A DNA stretch of 64,000 nucleotides, taken from Streptomyces sp. CB01201. Its GTDB lineage: Bacteria > Actinomycetota > Actinomycetes > Streptomycetales > Streptomycetaceae. The notes beneath the pieces were generated by a model that did no database searches, had not been told where the DNA came from, and saw only the letters and a program-made list of their open reading frames with translations. The position numbers and the translations under genes were made by a program. Location of the stretch: the NCBI RefSeq assembly GCF_002803085.1, contig NZ_NNBJ01000009.1, positions 1 through 64,000 of the forward strand, written 5' to 3'. Below are positions 16,986 through 26,190 of the stretch, one piece after another (within the stretch, counting starts at the first letter, position 1; each line of letters begins with the position of its first letter).

Positions 16986-17570
16986 TCAGCGCACCAGGAG
17001 ATCGATGGCGACCTCCAGTCGTTCGAGGTAGAAGTCCCGCGATGCTGCCTGGTGCTTGAGGCCCGTCGATGCGCTGATCATCGTCTGGGCGACTTGGCCG
17101 GCCGCCGCTTGTTTTGCCTCCACTTTTGCCTCCACGGCGATCGCGTTGGTGATCAGTTGCTCGAAACGTTGCGGCGTGGTCACGACGATCTCCCCCAGGA
17201 GGCCGGGGTTGTCCTCGATGACCACCGCCACATCCCGTGTCAGCGGGCCGATGTAGCGGCCCGCCCACTGGTCGAACGCAGCGAGGAGGCGCTCCGCAAG
17301 GGGGCGGCCAGTGTCGGCCAGGACGTGTTCGACCGCTGCGAGGTCGCGCTCCAATGCCTGGGTGACGGCGGCGCGGAACAGGCTGTCCTTCGAGGAGAAC
17401 AGGAAGTACAGCCCGGGCCGGGAGATGTCCGCCGCCCGCGCCACCTCCTCCATCGAGGTCTTCCGGTAACCGAATCGCGCGAACGTGACCATGGCGGAGT
17501 CCAGAACCATGGTCCGACGGTCGGTGTCGGCGACCGTCGACGGCGAGGGGCTGGGGGTGAGCCTGTTCAT
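16986..17570 (-). CDS. TetR-family regulator, divergent from an SDR gene
   Basis: The 194-aa product has the TetR DNA-binding domain at residues about 20-65 (TMVLDSAMVTFARFGYRKTSMEEVARAADISRPGLYFLFSSKDSLFRA). A C-terminal ligand domain includes an Ala/Lys/Glu-rich helix (AIAVEAKVEAKQAAAGQVAQ). It probably represses the divergent short-chain dehydrogenase at 17634 and itself. The spaced inverted repeat ACTATAC...GTATAGT lies between the two starts. Confidence 0.87.
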   Translation of the reverse strand: MNRLTPSPSPSTVADTDRRTMVLDSAMVTFARFGYRKTSMEEVARAADISRPGLYFLFSSKDSLFRAAVTQALERDLAAVEHVLADTGRPLAERLLAAFDQWAGRYIGPLTRDVAVVIEDNPGLLGEIVVTTPQRFEQLITNAIAVEAKVEAKQAAAGQVAQTMISASTGLKHQAASRDFYLERLEVAIDLLVR

Positions 17571-17596
17571 GGACCGAGGATACGAGCGTGAGTCGT

Positions 17597-17626
17597 ACTA
17601 TACAAATCAAGACTAGTGCGTATAGT
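17597..17626. promoter_or_regulatory. Inverted repeat between tetR and SDR genes
   Basis: ACTATAC (17597-17603) and GTATAGT (17620-17626) are exact inverted copies 16 bp apart, in the 63-bp divergent promoter region. The span (30 bp) is compatible with a TetR-type operator. The second arm lies 7 bp before the SDR start. Confidence 0.5.
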
Positions 17627-17633
17627 TACCGTG

Positions 17634-18605
17634 ATGACTCCTCGCGAACCCATCTCCACGCCCTTCAACGCCTCCAGCACCGCGGACGAGGTCCTGCGAG
17701 GTATCGACCTCACCGGGGTCCGTGCGATCGTGACGGGAGCTTCCTCCGGAATCGGGATCGAGACGGCTCGCGCGTTGACCTCTGCCGGGGCAGAGGTGAC
17801 GCTCGCTGTCCGGAACACGACGGCGGGGGAAGCCGTCGCTGAGACGATCGAGAAGTCGACCGGGGGAATACGACCCCGAGCCCTCCGGCTGGACCTTGCC
17901 GACAGGACCACCGTCACGCGATTCGTTGACGCGTGGGACGGCCCGCTGCACCTGCTGATCAACAACGCGGGCGTGGTCACCGGTGGCCTCGAACGCACAG
18001 GTGAAGGCTGGGAGCTGCAATTCGCGACGAACCATCTTGGGCACGTCGCCCTCGCCATCGGCCTTCATGACGCCTTGGCCCTGGGTGCGGCCGACCGCGA
18101 CGGAGCGCGGATCGTCTCGGTCAGTTCGACGGCGCACATGCGTGCCGGCATCGACTTCGACGACCTCCACTTCGAGCGTCGCAGCTACGATCCGCAGATT
18201 GCCTACGCCCAGTCGAAGACAGCGAACTCACTCTTCGCCGTCGAGGCAAGTCGCCTCTGGGCATCCGACGGCATCATCGCCAATGCAGTGAACCCCGGCG
18301 GTGTCTCGACGGGACTGCAGCGGAACTTCACAACGCAACAGAAGGAGTCGCTCGACGCGGCCGAAGCCGCAGGAGTCTTCACGTACAAGACGGTCGAGCA
18401 GGGCGCTGCCACCAGCATCGTCGCAGCCGTCGCCCCGGAGTTCGCGCACTCCGGCGGCCACTACCTAGACGATGCACACGAGGCCTACACCGTGACGAAC
18501 GACGCCGACCTCACGCAGCACCCGCACGGTGTCAAGGAATGGGCGCTCGACCCCGCCATCGCCAAGCGCCTCTGGACAGTCTCGACCGACCTGCTCCGCG
18601 TCTGA
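17634..18605 (+). CDS. Short-chain dehydrogenase/reductase
   Basis: The 323-aa product is a classical-to-extended SDR like the retinol-dehydrogenase-type oxidoreductases. Motifs are TGASSGIGIE (NAD(P) binding), LLINNAGVV, SVSSTAHM (catalytic Ser) and YAQSK (catalytic Tyr/Lys). The substrate is unknown. I use the ATG at 17634 rather than the frame start at 17616 because the latter overlaps the inverted-repeat operator. It is read divergently from a TetR gene, its likely regulator. Confidence 0.85.
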   Translation: MTPREPISTPFNASSTADEVLRGIDLTGVRAIVTGASSGIGIETARALTSAGAEVTLAVRNTTAGEAVAETIEKSTGGIRPRALRLDLADRTTVTRFVDAWDGPLHLLINNAGVVTGGLERTGEGWELQFATNHLGHVALAIGLHDALALGAADRDGARIVSVSSTAHMRAGIDFDDLHFERRSYDPQIAYAQSKTANSLFAVEASRLWASDGIIANAVNPGGVSTGLQRNFTTQQKESLDAAEAAGVFTYKTVEQGAATSIVAAVAPEFAHSGGHYLDDAHEAYTVTNDADLTQHPHGVKEWALDPAIAKRLWTVSTDLLRV

Positions 18606-18678
18606 CCCTCTCGGCGCCACGGCAAGCGGTACCGCCGCCGTCCTGGCTGGTGGTCGTCGCCACGCCGTCGACGCGGCG

Positions 18679-20409
18679 TCAGATCGTCGGCGTGAGGGCG
18701 GTGATGGTGAGGCCGGCGCCCACGATGACGACGAGCACTGCCGTCATCACGGGGCCGATCCTGGCGAGGTGGCGCAGGACTGCTTGGGACCGGTTCGAGA
18801 GAGTGGTCGTGCGGGTTTCCAGGTGGTCGCGGAGGCGGACGAGGAGGAGTCCGGCCGCGGTGAGGGTGGCGGCCATGCCGAGGCCGTAGGCGATGACGAG
18901 GAAGACGCCGAAAGCGGTGCGCCCCAGGGCGACGGCGCCGAGGAGGACGACGAGGGCTGAGGGGCTGGGGACCAGGCCGCCTGCGATGCCCATGCCGATG
19001 AGTCCGCCGCGCCCCTGCCGGCGGGCCGGCCCATGCTGGTGGGGCGGCGTGCTGTCGGAGGGCCATGTCTCGGGTTTGGTGAGCGTGGCGACCGTGCCGG
19101 GTTCTCCGCGCTGTGGTGCGGCCGGGCGGCGGCGCTGTGGCAGGCGGGCTCTGGTCCGCAATGGGGCTTCGGGGGCCACGCGATGCCCCTGCCCGTAGTT
19201 GTCGTGGTGCCTGTGGCCGTGATCGTGGCCGAGTTCGTCATCGTGATGGTGGTGGTTGTCCCCATGGTCGTCCCCATGACGGTGGCCGTCCCCATGATGG
19301 TGGTGATGGTGGCCTGTGCCGTGGTGATGGTCATGGTGGTGCCCGTGGGATGGTCGGCCGCGCAGGTTGGTGGTCAGTAGCCATAGGCCGATGCCGGTGA
19401 CGATCAATCCGCTTGCCACGCCGAGCCAGTTCAGGACCGTTTCGCCTGCGAGGTGGGTGGCAGTGGGCAGGGCGAGCCCGAGCACGAGGACGCCCGCGGT
19501 GTGGGTGAAGGTGACGGTCGCGCCGACGGTGACGGCGTCGCGTTTGGTGCCGCGCCGTCCGGCGAGGTAGGCGGCCATGATGGTCTTGCCGTGTCCGGGT
19601 AGCACCGCGTGCGAGGCGCCCAGGACCAAGGCCAGCAGTACTGCCAAGAGGCCTACAGGAATGGTGAGTTGACGCCCTCCGATCAGCGCGTCGAAGCGCG
19701 AGGTGACCACGTCGGAAATCCCCGTTGCCCAGCTGCCCCCGGGCAGGGCAGCTGCGCCGGGTGTGCTTGCCGTGGCGCCTGGTTGGGTGTGCAGGTGTGC
19801 GGTGTGCTGGTCGAGCGGGCTCGTGGTGGGATCCGGCGGGTAGTGCCGCAGCTCGTCCGTCGGTGAGGTGGCGGGGAGTTCCGTGCCGGTGATCGCAAGA
19901 CCCTGGCCTCGAACGGTCATCTCGCGCCAGCCGATCCGCTGAGTGTCGTACGTGGTGCGGACGGCGACGTCGGCGGCCTGGGAGAGGTCCGCGGGCACCG
20001 TGTAGGTGCAGGTGAGCCGGCTGGTGTTGAGGCCCGCCTGCCCGGGCTCGTAGGTCAGCCCGTGTGACGTCTGGTTGAAGCCGACGGGGCGTTCGCGGAC
20101 GTCTGCGTGGAGCTGGCGGCCGAGTGCCGTACAGGCGGCTTTGCTGTAGCGGTCGGCTTCGGCCGGGGACGTGGCGCCGTCGTGGTCCAGGTCGATGCGG
20201 GGGCGTTCCTGGAGGGTGGAGATCTCTGCCCGGTCGACGATCACCTTCGCATCGACGCGGTCGGCCCGGAGGGTGAGGCCCGTGTGGTAGTTGACGGTGA
20301 AGTTGCCCAAGGGGTGCGCGAGTGCGGCATGGGCCTGCGGCAGCAGGACGGCCGAGGTCAGCGCCACGGTGACAGTCGCCGTCGTGGTGCGGCGGAGCAT
20401 GGGATTCAT
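18679..20409 (-). CDS. NicO-type nickel/cobalt transporter with His-rich loop
   Basis: The 576-aa product starts with a signal-like helix (residues 8-31) and an extracellular domain (about 32-240) that begins HPLGNFTVNYHTGLTL. A multi-helix NicO-family membrane part follows. Motif GASHAVLPGHGKTIMAAYLAG (264-284) is the NicO signature. Residues 355-409 form a cytoplasmic loop with more than 25 histidines, and the last helices follow from about 465. It probably moves Ni or Co ions. Import or export (RcnA-like) cannot be told. The start overlaps the stop of the TPR gene by 4 nt, so the two are coupled. DUF4331, TPR and NicO genes occur together in other actinomycetes. Confidence 0.85.
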   Translation of the reverse strand: MNPMLRRTTTATVTVALTSAVLLPQAHAALAHPLGNFTVNYHTGLTLRADRVDAKVIVDRAEISTLQERPRIDLDHDGATSPAEADRYSKAACTALGRQLHADVRERPVGFNQTSHGLTYEPGQAGLNTSRLTCTYTVPADLSQAADVAVRTTYDTQRIGWREMTVRGQGLAITGTELPATSPTDELRHYPPDPTTSPLDQHTAHLHTQPGATASTPGAAALPGGSWATGISDVVTSRFDALIGGRQLTIPVGLLAVLLALVLGASHAVLPGHGKTIMAAYLAGRRGTKRDAVTVGATVTFTHTAGVLVLGLALPTATHLAGETVLNWLGVASGLIVTGIGLWLLTTNLRGRPSHGHHHDHHHGTGHHHHHHGDGHRHGDDHGDNHHHHDDELGHDHGHRHHDNYGQGHRVAPEAPLRTRARLPQRRRPAAPQRGEPGTVATLTKPETWPSDSTPPHQHGPARRQGRGGLIGMGIAGGLVPSPSALVVLLGAVALGRTAFGVFLVIAYGLGMAATLTAAGLLLVRLRDHLETRTTTLSNRSQAVLRHLARIGPVMTAVLVVIVGAGLTITALTPTI

Positions 20410-21749
20410 GAGGTGGTGTCGATCTGCTGGAGGAGGACGCGCGCTGCGGGTGCGTGCAGCGGATGGAAATGGGGGTCGAGCCGCAGTGCCGTTCTGAGGT
20501 CGTCGTCGGCCCCGGCTTCGTCGCCGAGCGCGTGACGGATGACGGCGCGGTGGTAGTGGAACAGCGCGCTGTGTGTGCCGAGGGCCAGGGCTTGGTCGGC
20601 CTGGGTGAGGGCTTGCTCGTCGCGCCCGGCCTGGTGCAGGGCCCAGGCGTAGGCGTCGTGTACGGCAATGAACGGCCGTGTGCGCAACGACTCCTCACCC
20701 ATGTCTGCGGCGCGTGCGGGACTGCCGTGGTCGGCTTCGAAGAGGATGGCGTCGGTGTCGGCCGGGGTGTTGCCGGTGCGGCGGATGGCGTCCTGGGCGC
20801 GCAGCAGGGCGTACTGGGTGTCGGCTTCGGCCCGGTGGCCGAGGGACTCTTGGAGTTCGCCGAGGCCCAGCAGGTAGTGCGGCAGTGGTACGACGGCGAT
20901 GGCGGCCTCGTAGTCGCGCACCGCGCCGGGCGAGTCGCCCAGGGCCGTGCGGGCTCGGGCGCGGGCTTCGAGGAGTGCGGAGTCGCCGGGTGTGGTGCGC
21001 AGCCCTTGATCGGCCTGCGCCAGGGCTCCTCGGGCGTCACCGTCCTGCAAATACAGCGCGGACAGGCACACTCGGGCGAAGGATTGCTCGCCGGTGGTGG
21101 CCGCGGCCGTCAGGGAGCGCTGCATCAGCTCGCGGGCCCGCTCGGTGTCGCCGCGCAGTTCGAAGGTGTAGGAGGCGCGGGCCAGCGCCGAGGCGTCGGG
21201 GCGCAGGTCGTTCATGCGCTGGACCGCGGTGTACGAGTCGTCGTAGCGGCCGAGTTGGGTGTAGGCGTCGGCCAGAACTCCATAGGCGACCGAGCTGTAG
21301 GGAGCCGTCGTCGTGGCGCGGCGGGCCCAGGTCAGTGCCGTGGGGAAGTCATGGCGTGCTGCTGCGAGCGCCCCCATGGCGATCTCCGCATTGGCGTTGC
21401 CGTCCTTCTGTACGGCCAGAGACCTGTCGAGTGCCTGCTCTGCGCGTGCGTAGGCGGCCGGGTCGGGCAGGGTGCGTGCCTGCTGCACGTAGGCCATCCC
21501 CAGAGCCGCCCAGGCTCCGGCGTCCCCGGGCAGATGCTTCACTCGCGCGCGCAGAGCCTCGATCGAGCCTCTCGCCGGTGGTGGAGCGGCCGGTCCTGAG
21601 GCCGGCTTCTGGCCGTCGTCGCCGGGCGAGAGGCCCACGGCACCGGCGGTGAACATGACCGTGCCCAGAGCCAGTGCGGCGACGGCGCTGCGTACCGTTC
21701 GCCGGGTACGCCGTGGCCGGACGTCAGGCGCGGGGGCGTGCGGGTGCAT
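20406..21749 (-). CDS. Membrane-anchored TPR protein of the DUF4331/NicO cluster
   Basis: The 447-aa product has one N-terminal membrane helix (about residues 20-43, VRSAVAALALGTVMFTAGAVGL). A run of tetratricopeptide repeats follows from about 60 to the end (for example AWAALGMAYVQQAR, SVAYGVLADAYTQLGRYDDS, SALLEARARARTALGDSPGAVRDYEAAI). TPRs form protein-binding superhelices, so this is likely a scaffold. GGGAGGAAA before the ATG at 21749 sets the start. Its stop overlaps the transporter start (ATGA). A hairpin at 21773 separates it from the upstream DUF4331 gene. Confidence 0.85.
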   Translation of the reverse strand: MHPHAPAPDVRPRRTRRTVRSAVAALALGTVMFTAGAVGLSPGDDGQKPASGPAAPPPARGSIEALRARVKHLPGDAGAWAALGMAYVQQARTLPDPAAYARAEQALDRSLAVQKDGNANAEIAMGALAAARHDFPTALTWARRATTTAPYSSVAYGVLADAYTQLGRYDDSYTAVQRMNDLRPDASALARASYTFELRGDTERARELMQRSLTAAATTGEQSFARVCLSALYLQDGDARGALAQADQGLRTTPGDSALLEARARARTALGDSPGAVRDYEAAIAVVPLPHYLLGLGELQESLGHRAEADTQYALLRAQDAIRRTGNTPADTDAILFEADHGSPARAADMGEESLRTRPFIAVHDAYAWALHQAGRDEQALTQADQALALGTHSALFHYHRAVIRHALGDEAGADDDLRTALRLDPHFHPLHAPAARVLLQQIDTTS

Positions 21750-21772
21750 GAGTTTCCTCCCCTGGTGCGGTG

Positions 21773-21815
21773 CACGTGTCCGGCCCCGCACCCCGGGGGC
21801 TGGGCCGGACACGTG
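21773..21815 (-). terminator. Hairpin between DUF4331 and TPR genes
   Basis: CACGTGTCCGGCCC (21773-21786) and GGGCCGGACACGTG (21802-21815) form a perfect 14-bp stem with a 15-nt loop in the 91-bp spacer. It may attenuate transcription so that the upstream DUF4331 gene is expressed more than the TPR and transporter genes. Confidence 0.65.
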
Positions 21816-21840
21816 TGACTGCTGGTCTCGGGTGGCGAGG

Positions 21841-23436
21841 TCAGCTGGTCGTGGTGCGGCGGCGCAGGCGCCAGCCGCCGGCACCCAGCAGAAGCACGCC
21901 GGCGGCACTGGTGCCGGTGGCGATCGTCTGGCCGGTCACACCTCCGCCAGCGGTGTGCTTCAGGGCGGACTGCTGGGCCCGGTCGGATCCGCCCGGCCCG
22001 CTGTTCACCGACTTGGTGTGGGGAAGTGCCAGGTAGGGGAACGTAGTTCCGAACGGCACCTCATTGGCGTCGACCTGGTCGCCGTCGGCCAGGGCGGGGA
22101 CGATCTGCCCGGTCTGGGCGGCACCCTCGACAGCCTGCAGGGAGATGTCGATGACGTCGTCCGTCAGCCGCCGGCCGTTCGGGAACCCAGCGAGGTCGCC
22201 TGCCAGGACGCCCAGTCGGTTGGGATTCGCGGCCGGGCTCACGGCCATGTTCAGCCGCAGTTCCTCGGCCGGCACGATCCTGCGCAGGTTGGCGTCCTTG
22301 TTGAGGCGGTGGGCGTTGAGATCGGCCTTGACCGGCCCGCACGCCTTGCAGATGCCGGTGAGGTAGATCTCGAAGAGGTCCTTGCGCGGGGTGGCCGGCG
22401 CGGGAACCCCGTACACCTTCTGGATCAGCTTGGGCAGGATCGGGTCGAGGACCTTGTCCACGACGGGCTGCACCGTGCGGTCCTGGTCCGGGTTGAGCGT
22501 GTTGAAGGCGTCCTTGTACTTCAGCGGGACGACGACCTCGTTGACCAGCGGATTACCCAGCCGCGAGACCTGCTTCCACCGATCCCCGCGCTGGGAGCGG
22601 GAGTCGGAGACCTGCACACCCTGGCGGTCGGTGGTCGACCAGATGCCGACCACCGGGTTGCGCGAGCTGTTGCCCCTGAGCGCGAGCTGCGACTTGGGGA
22701 TCTGCAGGGCGACCGAGTTGACGTTGTAGCCGGCCAGGGTGTCCTGGCCGCGCTCGGAGAGGTTCCCGCCGTACAGGAGGTCGAAGACCCGCAGGTCGGC
22801 GAAGAACGGGTCCTCGGACTGACCCGCGAACGTCCTTCCGCCGCCAGGCAGCGTACGGATGGCCTGGTTGCGCAGGGACGCGTAGTTCGGCATGGAAGCC
22901 GGGCCCACCCGTGACGGCGCGGCGGGAGCGTCGTGGAGCAGGACCTTGCTGTCCTGCCCATGGGAGACCACCAGGTCGTAGACCTGGCGGAAGTTCAGGT
23001 TCGGGTCGGTCAGGGAAGTGACGGGCCCGGTGTTGTAGAGGAACTGGTTGGCCGCGTCGCGGACCTTGTTGTGGAAGCGCCAGGTGTAGGTGGTGTCGGC
23101 GACACCGTCTCCATCACTGTCGATCTTGATGTTGTAGCGGAGGTCCTCGCCGAAGGCGTAGAAGTTCGGCCCGCCGTTGGGCTCCTCGAACGGGATCCAG
23201 TTGGCCAGCAGCGTCACGGTGTCGGGCTTGTCGGGGCTGGTGAACGCGTACACGTCGGTGTTGTCCGCCCGCGGGTCACCGGCGATCAGCGGTGCCTCAC
23301 GGTGACTTGAGGCCGAACTGATGCCCGGCGCCAGGGTCATGATGCCCAGGCCGGTCGCCAAGGCGCTTGCACCGAGGACGAGCAGGGAGTGGTCCAGTAC
23401 GCGGCGCGATCGCGGCGTGCCGTGAGTTGCCTTCAC
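21841..23436 (-). CDS. Exported DUF4331 protein
   Basis: The 531-aa product has a signal region (residues 12-43) and then the DUF4331 opening SSHREAPLIAGDPRADNTDVYAF. The family-typical sections FEEPNGGPNFYAFGEDLRYNIKIDSDGDGVADTTYTWRF and LFEIYLTGICKACGPVKADLNAH follow. The C-terminus is a hydrophobic helix ending RLRRRTTTS, a probable surface anchor. The DUF4331 function is unknown. GGAAGGA lies before the GTG at 23436, which sets the start inside a longer open frame. It heads a same-strand cluster with the TPR and NicO genes, so a role in metal handling at the cell surface is plausible but inferred. Confidence 0.87.
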   Translation of the reverse strand: MKATHGTPRSRRVLDHSLLVLGASALATGLGIMTLAPGISSASSHREAPLIAGDPRADNTDVYAFTSPDKPDTVTLLANWIPFEEPNGGPNFYAFGEDLRYNIKIDSDGDGVADTTYTWRFHNKVRDAANQFLYNTGPVTSLTDPNLNFRQVYDLVVSHGQDSKVLLHDAPAAPSRVGPASMPNYASLRNQAIRTLPGGGRTFAGQSEDPFFADLRVFDLLYGGNLSERGQDTLAGYNVNSVALQIPKSQLALRGNSSRNPVVGIWSTTDRQGVQVSDSRSQRGDRWKQVSRLGNPLVNEVVVPLKYKDAFNTLNPDQDRTVQPVVDKVLDPILPKLIQKVYGVPAPATPRKDLFEIYLTGICKACGPVKADLNAHRLNKDANLRRIVPAEELRLNMAVSPAANPNRLGVLAGDLAGFPNGRRLTDDVIDISLQAVEGAAQTGQIVPALADGDQVDANEVPFGTTFPYLALPHTKSVNSGPGGSDRAQQSALKHTAGGGVTGQTIATGTSAAGVLLLGAGGWRLRRRTTTS

Positions 23437-24006
23437 GGAGATCCTTCCGAGCGGGAGCTCCCCCGGCCGGCGACGTGTAGGACGAGGCAGGGGGAAAGGG
23501 GATGCGGCGGAATGACGTTCTGCATCCTGGATGCGTGAATCGGCACGCCCGGGACGCAGGAAAGGCAGCTGATGGGACTGTCGGGGGCTGGGACAGACCT
23601 CCATGCAAACTGCGCAAGCGGCACAAAATCACGCCCGGAACGCTGCCGGGGCCGTCTGCATACCTCTCCAGGGCGCTCGCGGGCCGGAGACATCCGTTAA
23701 TCCGCAGGCCAGGACGACGCAACCGCACTGCGGCGGCTCGGGAAATCGAGGGCGACACGCCCTCGCACCCTTAGCCCAGATGTGCACCCGCAGCCCTATT
23801 GCGACCTGCTTGCAGTAACCGCGAGGGGGTGCACCGCCCAGGAGGGACCCGGCCGGCCCAATCCGGCCCCAGTCGCCTTCGGCATATCGAGCCCGTCGTG
23901 ACACTCACGGCGACTGCTGCCCCCACGCGCACCCTGATTTTCGCTGGGCAGCGGGCAACTCGCTTTCTAGGCAGTCGAGTTGAGCTACGTGGCGCGAGCG
24001 GGGGAG
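23437..24006. other. Gap without a recognisable gene
   Basis: This contains the promoter region of the DUF4331 gene. I see no gene, Nur-type box or strong repeat. Confidence 0.45.
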
Positions 24007-24175
24007 CTACTCGACGGTGCGGGCAAGGATGCCGAGCGTGGCGCGTAGACCGGCCTCGGGGATCACGGGGAAGATACCGGCCTCGCGGTACTTGTCGTCG
24101 ATCTCGCTCCAGTCGTAGTCACCGGCTCGGCGCCGCCGGCCAATCGCGCTGAAGGCCAATCGCCGAGCGGTTGTC
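24007..24175 (-). pseudogene. Unrecognised C-terminal fragment
   Basis: The minus strand is open for about 55 codons, ending DYDWSEIDDKYREAGIFPVI and then GLRATLGILARTVE before a TAG. It looks strongly coding but has no start of its own, so it is probably the 3' end of a deleted gene. I do not recognise the family. Confidence 0.45.
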
Positions 24176-24216
24176 GCCCCAGGCGAGCGAAATACTGGGC
24201 ATACGGGCGAGAGTTG

Positions 24217-25140
24217 CTACTGAACACTCGCGAAAGACAGCGGACTGTTCCTCTCGAATGGGCTGCAGTACGGCAGCTCCGCCTTCTCCAAGGGCTCGTC
24301 GCGGAAGAACCGGACGAGCAGGTCACAGAAGTCCCGCGGCCGCTGAAGGTGGGCAAGGTGCCCGCACTCGGCGATCGTCGTGAAGTGCGAGCCCGGCAGG
24401 TCCGCCGCCACCGCGCGGACCATGTCGGGCGTGGTGAGCGTGTCGTGTTCGCCGGTGAACACGAGGTACGGCACGGCGGGCAAGGGGGCCCGCCGGTACC
24501 AGTCGTGGGCCAGCAGCCGCCGGTTCCGCTCCACCGTCACCGCGACATCCCGCGGGGTCTGCGCCACGAACTGCTGGTGCATCAGACGTGCCAACGCCGC
24601 ATGCTTGCGCACGGTGAGATCACCCGGTGGCGGCACGAAACACTGGACGAACTCCTCAGCCGTGTCTTCGACACGCCCGTCCTGGAGCATCCGCACCCAT
24701 CCCACCAGGGCCTTAGCGAACCAGCCCGGGACGTGGTCCGACATGCCCTGGACAGCGACTCGTCGCAGATGTTCCGGATGATGCTGGGCAAGCCGGAGGC
24801 CGACCGCGCCGCCGTAACAGCCGGCGTACAAGTTCACCGGCCCGAGCCCCAGTTCGCCCAGCATGTGGTGCGCGCACTCGGCGAGGAAGTCGATGCCGTG
24901 CTCGGCCGGCAGGAAGTCCGCGTCTCCGAAGCCCGGCAGATCAACCGTGACGACCGTTCCCAGCTCCGCGAGCCACCGCTCATGCCGCACCCAGGAATAC
25001 CGCGTCTGATCCGAGCCGCCGAGTACGAGAAGCGGCTCCGTGACCGGGGCACACCGTCGGACGATCCGAGCGGTGTACGCGTACCCCTCCCACGAGAGCC
25101 GACGCTCTTCCACTGCCGCGGACGCCCCGCCTCCCGGCAT
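24217..25140 (-). CDS. Alpha/beta hydrolase with a Cys nucleophile
   Basis: The 307-aa product is an alpha/beta-fold hydrolase. The nucleophile elbow reads YAGCYGG, so the usual Ser is Cys108. Asp233 (TGEHDT) and His261 (ECGHLAHLQRP) complete the triad. A lid region (about 130-215) separates them. Cys nucleophiles occur in dienelactone hydrolases and a few transferases, and the substrate here is unknown. The open frame runs up to 25257. I prefer the ATG at 25140 because the family-like sequence begins soon after, but no good ribosome-binding site decides it. It stands alone. Confidence 0.8.
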   Translation of the reverse strand: MPGGGASAAVEERRLSWEGYAYTARIVRRCAPVTEPLLVLGGSDQTRYSWVRHERWLAELGTVVTVDLPGFGDADFLPAEHGIDFLAECAHHMLGELGLGPVNLYAGCYGGAVGLRLAQHHPEHLRRVAVQGMSDHVPGWFAKALVGWVRMLQDGRVEDTAEEFVQCFVPPPGDLTVRKHAALARLMHQQFVAQTPRDVAVTVERNRRLLAHDWYRRAPLPAVPYLVFTGEHDTLTTPDMVRAVAADLPGSHFTTIAECGHLAHLQRPRDFCDLLVRFFRDEPLEKAELPYCSPFERNSPLSFASVQ

Positions 25141-25697
25141 CTGCGAGGGGACGTGGACCGGGGAGACGGCAGAAGACACAGAGAACTCCGAGGAGAGACG
25201 GGACCACCGGAAGCCCCACTTGTACACGCCCCGTCGACAAGTAGCGGTGGCCGTCACCCGAAGGGGGCCGTACCTTCACTCGAAGGTGGGCGCGGCATAC
25301 CGAACCGGAGCCGAATCACACCGCCCCCCGCCTCCGTCAACCCTGCTCAAAATGGAGCCAGTTGAAGCCGTCTGAGCGAGCTCTGGGGAGGACACCCAAG
25401 CCACCTCGACTCTTCCTCCGCGAAACCGACGACCGCTAGAGGCGGCCAGCACTCCGCCCCCTAGCGCTCGGACGCGGGGCAACCCGCAGAGTCCCATGCA
25501 CTGCGAGGGTGCCAGGCTCGAACCTTTGGGTAGGGAAGCTGACGCCGCCGATAGGGAAGCACGTAAAGCTCTACACCTATCCGGTATTCCTGGCGGGGCT
25601 GCGGATCGACCGCGGTCCGCTGGAGGCCCAGCGGACGTCCTAGCGGTTCCGCGTCACCGAGGTGGAGCGACGCACACCCTGACCGGACCGGCAGGCC
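25141..25697. other. Gap without a recognisable gene
   Basis: Nothing supported is seen. A GGTTCGAGCC string on the minus strand near 25515 resembles a tRNA T-loop but has no tRNA around it. Confidence 0.45.
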
Positions 25698-26003
25698 CTA
25701 GCTCGTGCGGTCATCGCCGGGATCCCCGGTTCCCCACCGATTCCAGAGTGTTTGCTGCCAGAGGCTGGAGATTGGTCCGGGCCGGGTCACGGGCGGAACC
25801 GGGCCTGGACCGGTCTCAATCAGGTGCACGAGCGACCAAGCGACGCCATAGCAGTCGTCCGGGCCGAAACAGGTGGCCAGAGCCGTGACAGGCCGGGAGA
25901 TGGCTTCGATCTGCTCGGCTCGGCGGTCGATCTCCTCATCGTCGTCGGTGTCCCAGTCGGGGAGCGGGCCATCGGCGACGAACACACGGACTTCGGGTCT
26001 CAT
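25698..26003 (-). CDS. Small acidic hypothetical protein near an Imm21 gene
   Basis: The 101-aa product starts MRPEVRVFVADGPLPDWDTDDDEEIDRRAEQIE, then has an Ala/Thr/Cys segment (ALATCFGPDDCYGVAWSLVHLIETGPGP). I recognise it only as a conserved-looking hypothetical. Its acidity and position about 190 bp after an Imm21-type gene in the same direction would fit another immunity-type protein. An upstream in-frame ATG at 26039 is possible. Confidence 0.55.
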   Translation of the reverse strand: MRPEVRVFVADGPLPDWDTDDDEEIDRRAEQIEAISRPVTALATCFGPDDCYGVAWSLVHLIETGPGPVPPVTRPGPISSLWQQTLWNRWGTGDPGDDRTS

Positions 26004-26190
26004 CTGCGAATGATCGACTGCTGCGTCCCGGTTGAGCAAAGCCCGTCGTCACGGGCCACAGAAATGGGGAGGGCCCTTATGAACCGGGGCTTTCCGAGGC
26101 GGCAGCCGCCACGGAACGGTCGCTGGATGGATCCAGTCCGTAGCGAGCGACTGCCCACCCATGGCGTGGTGGGTGGCGGGGCCGTAAGCG

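Noticed and set aside
25497..25540. tRNA-like GGTTCGAGCC string on the minus strand
   Set aside because: No acceptor stem, anticodon arm or CCA-type end fits around it.
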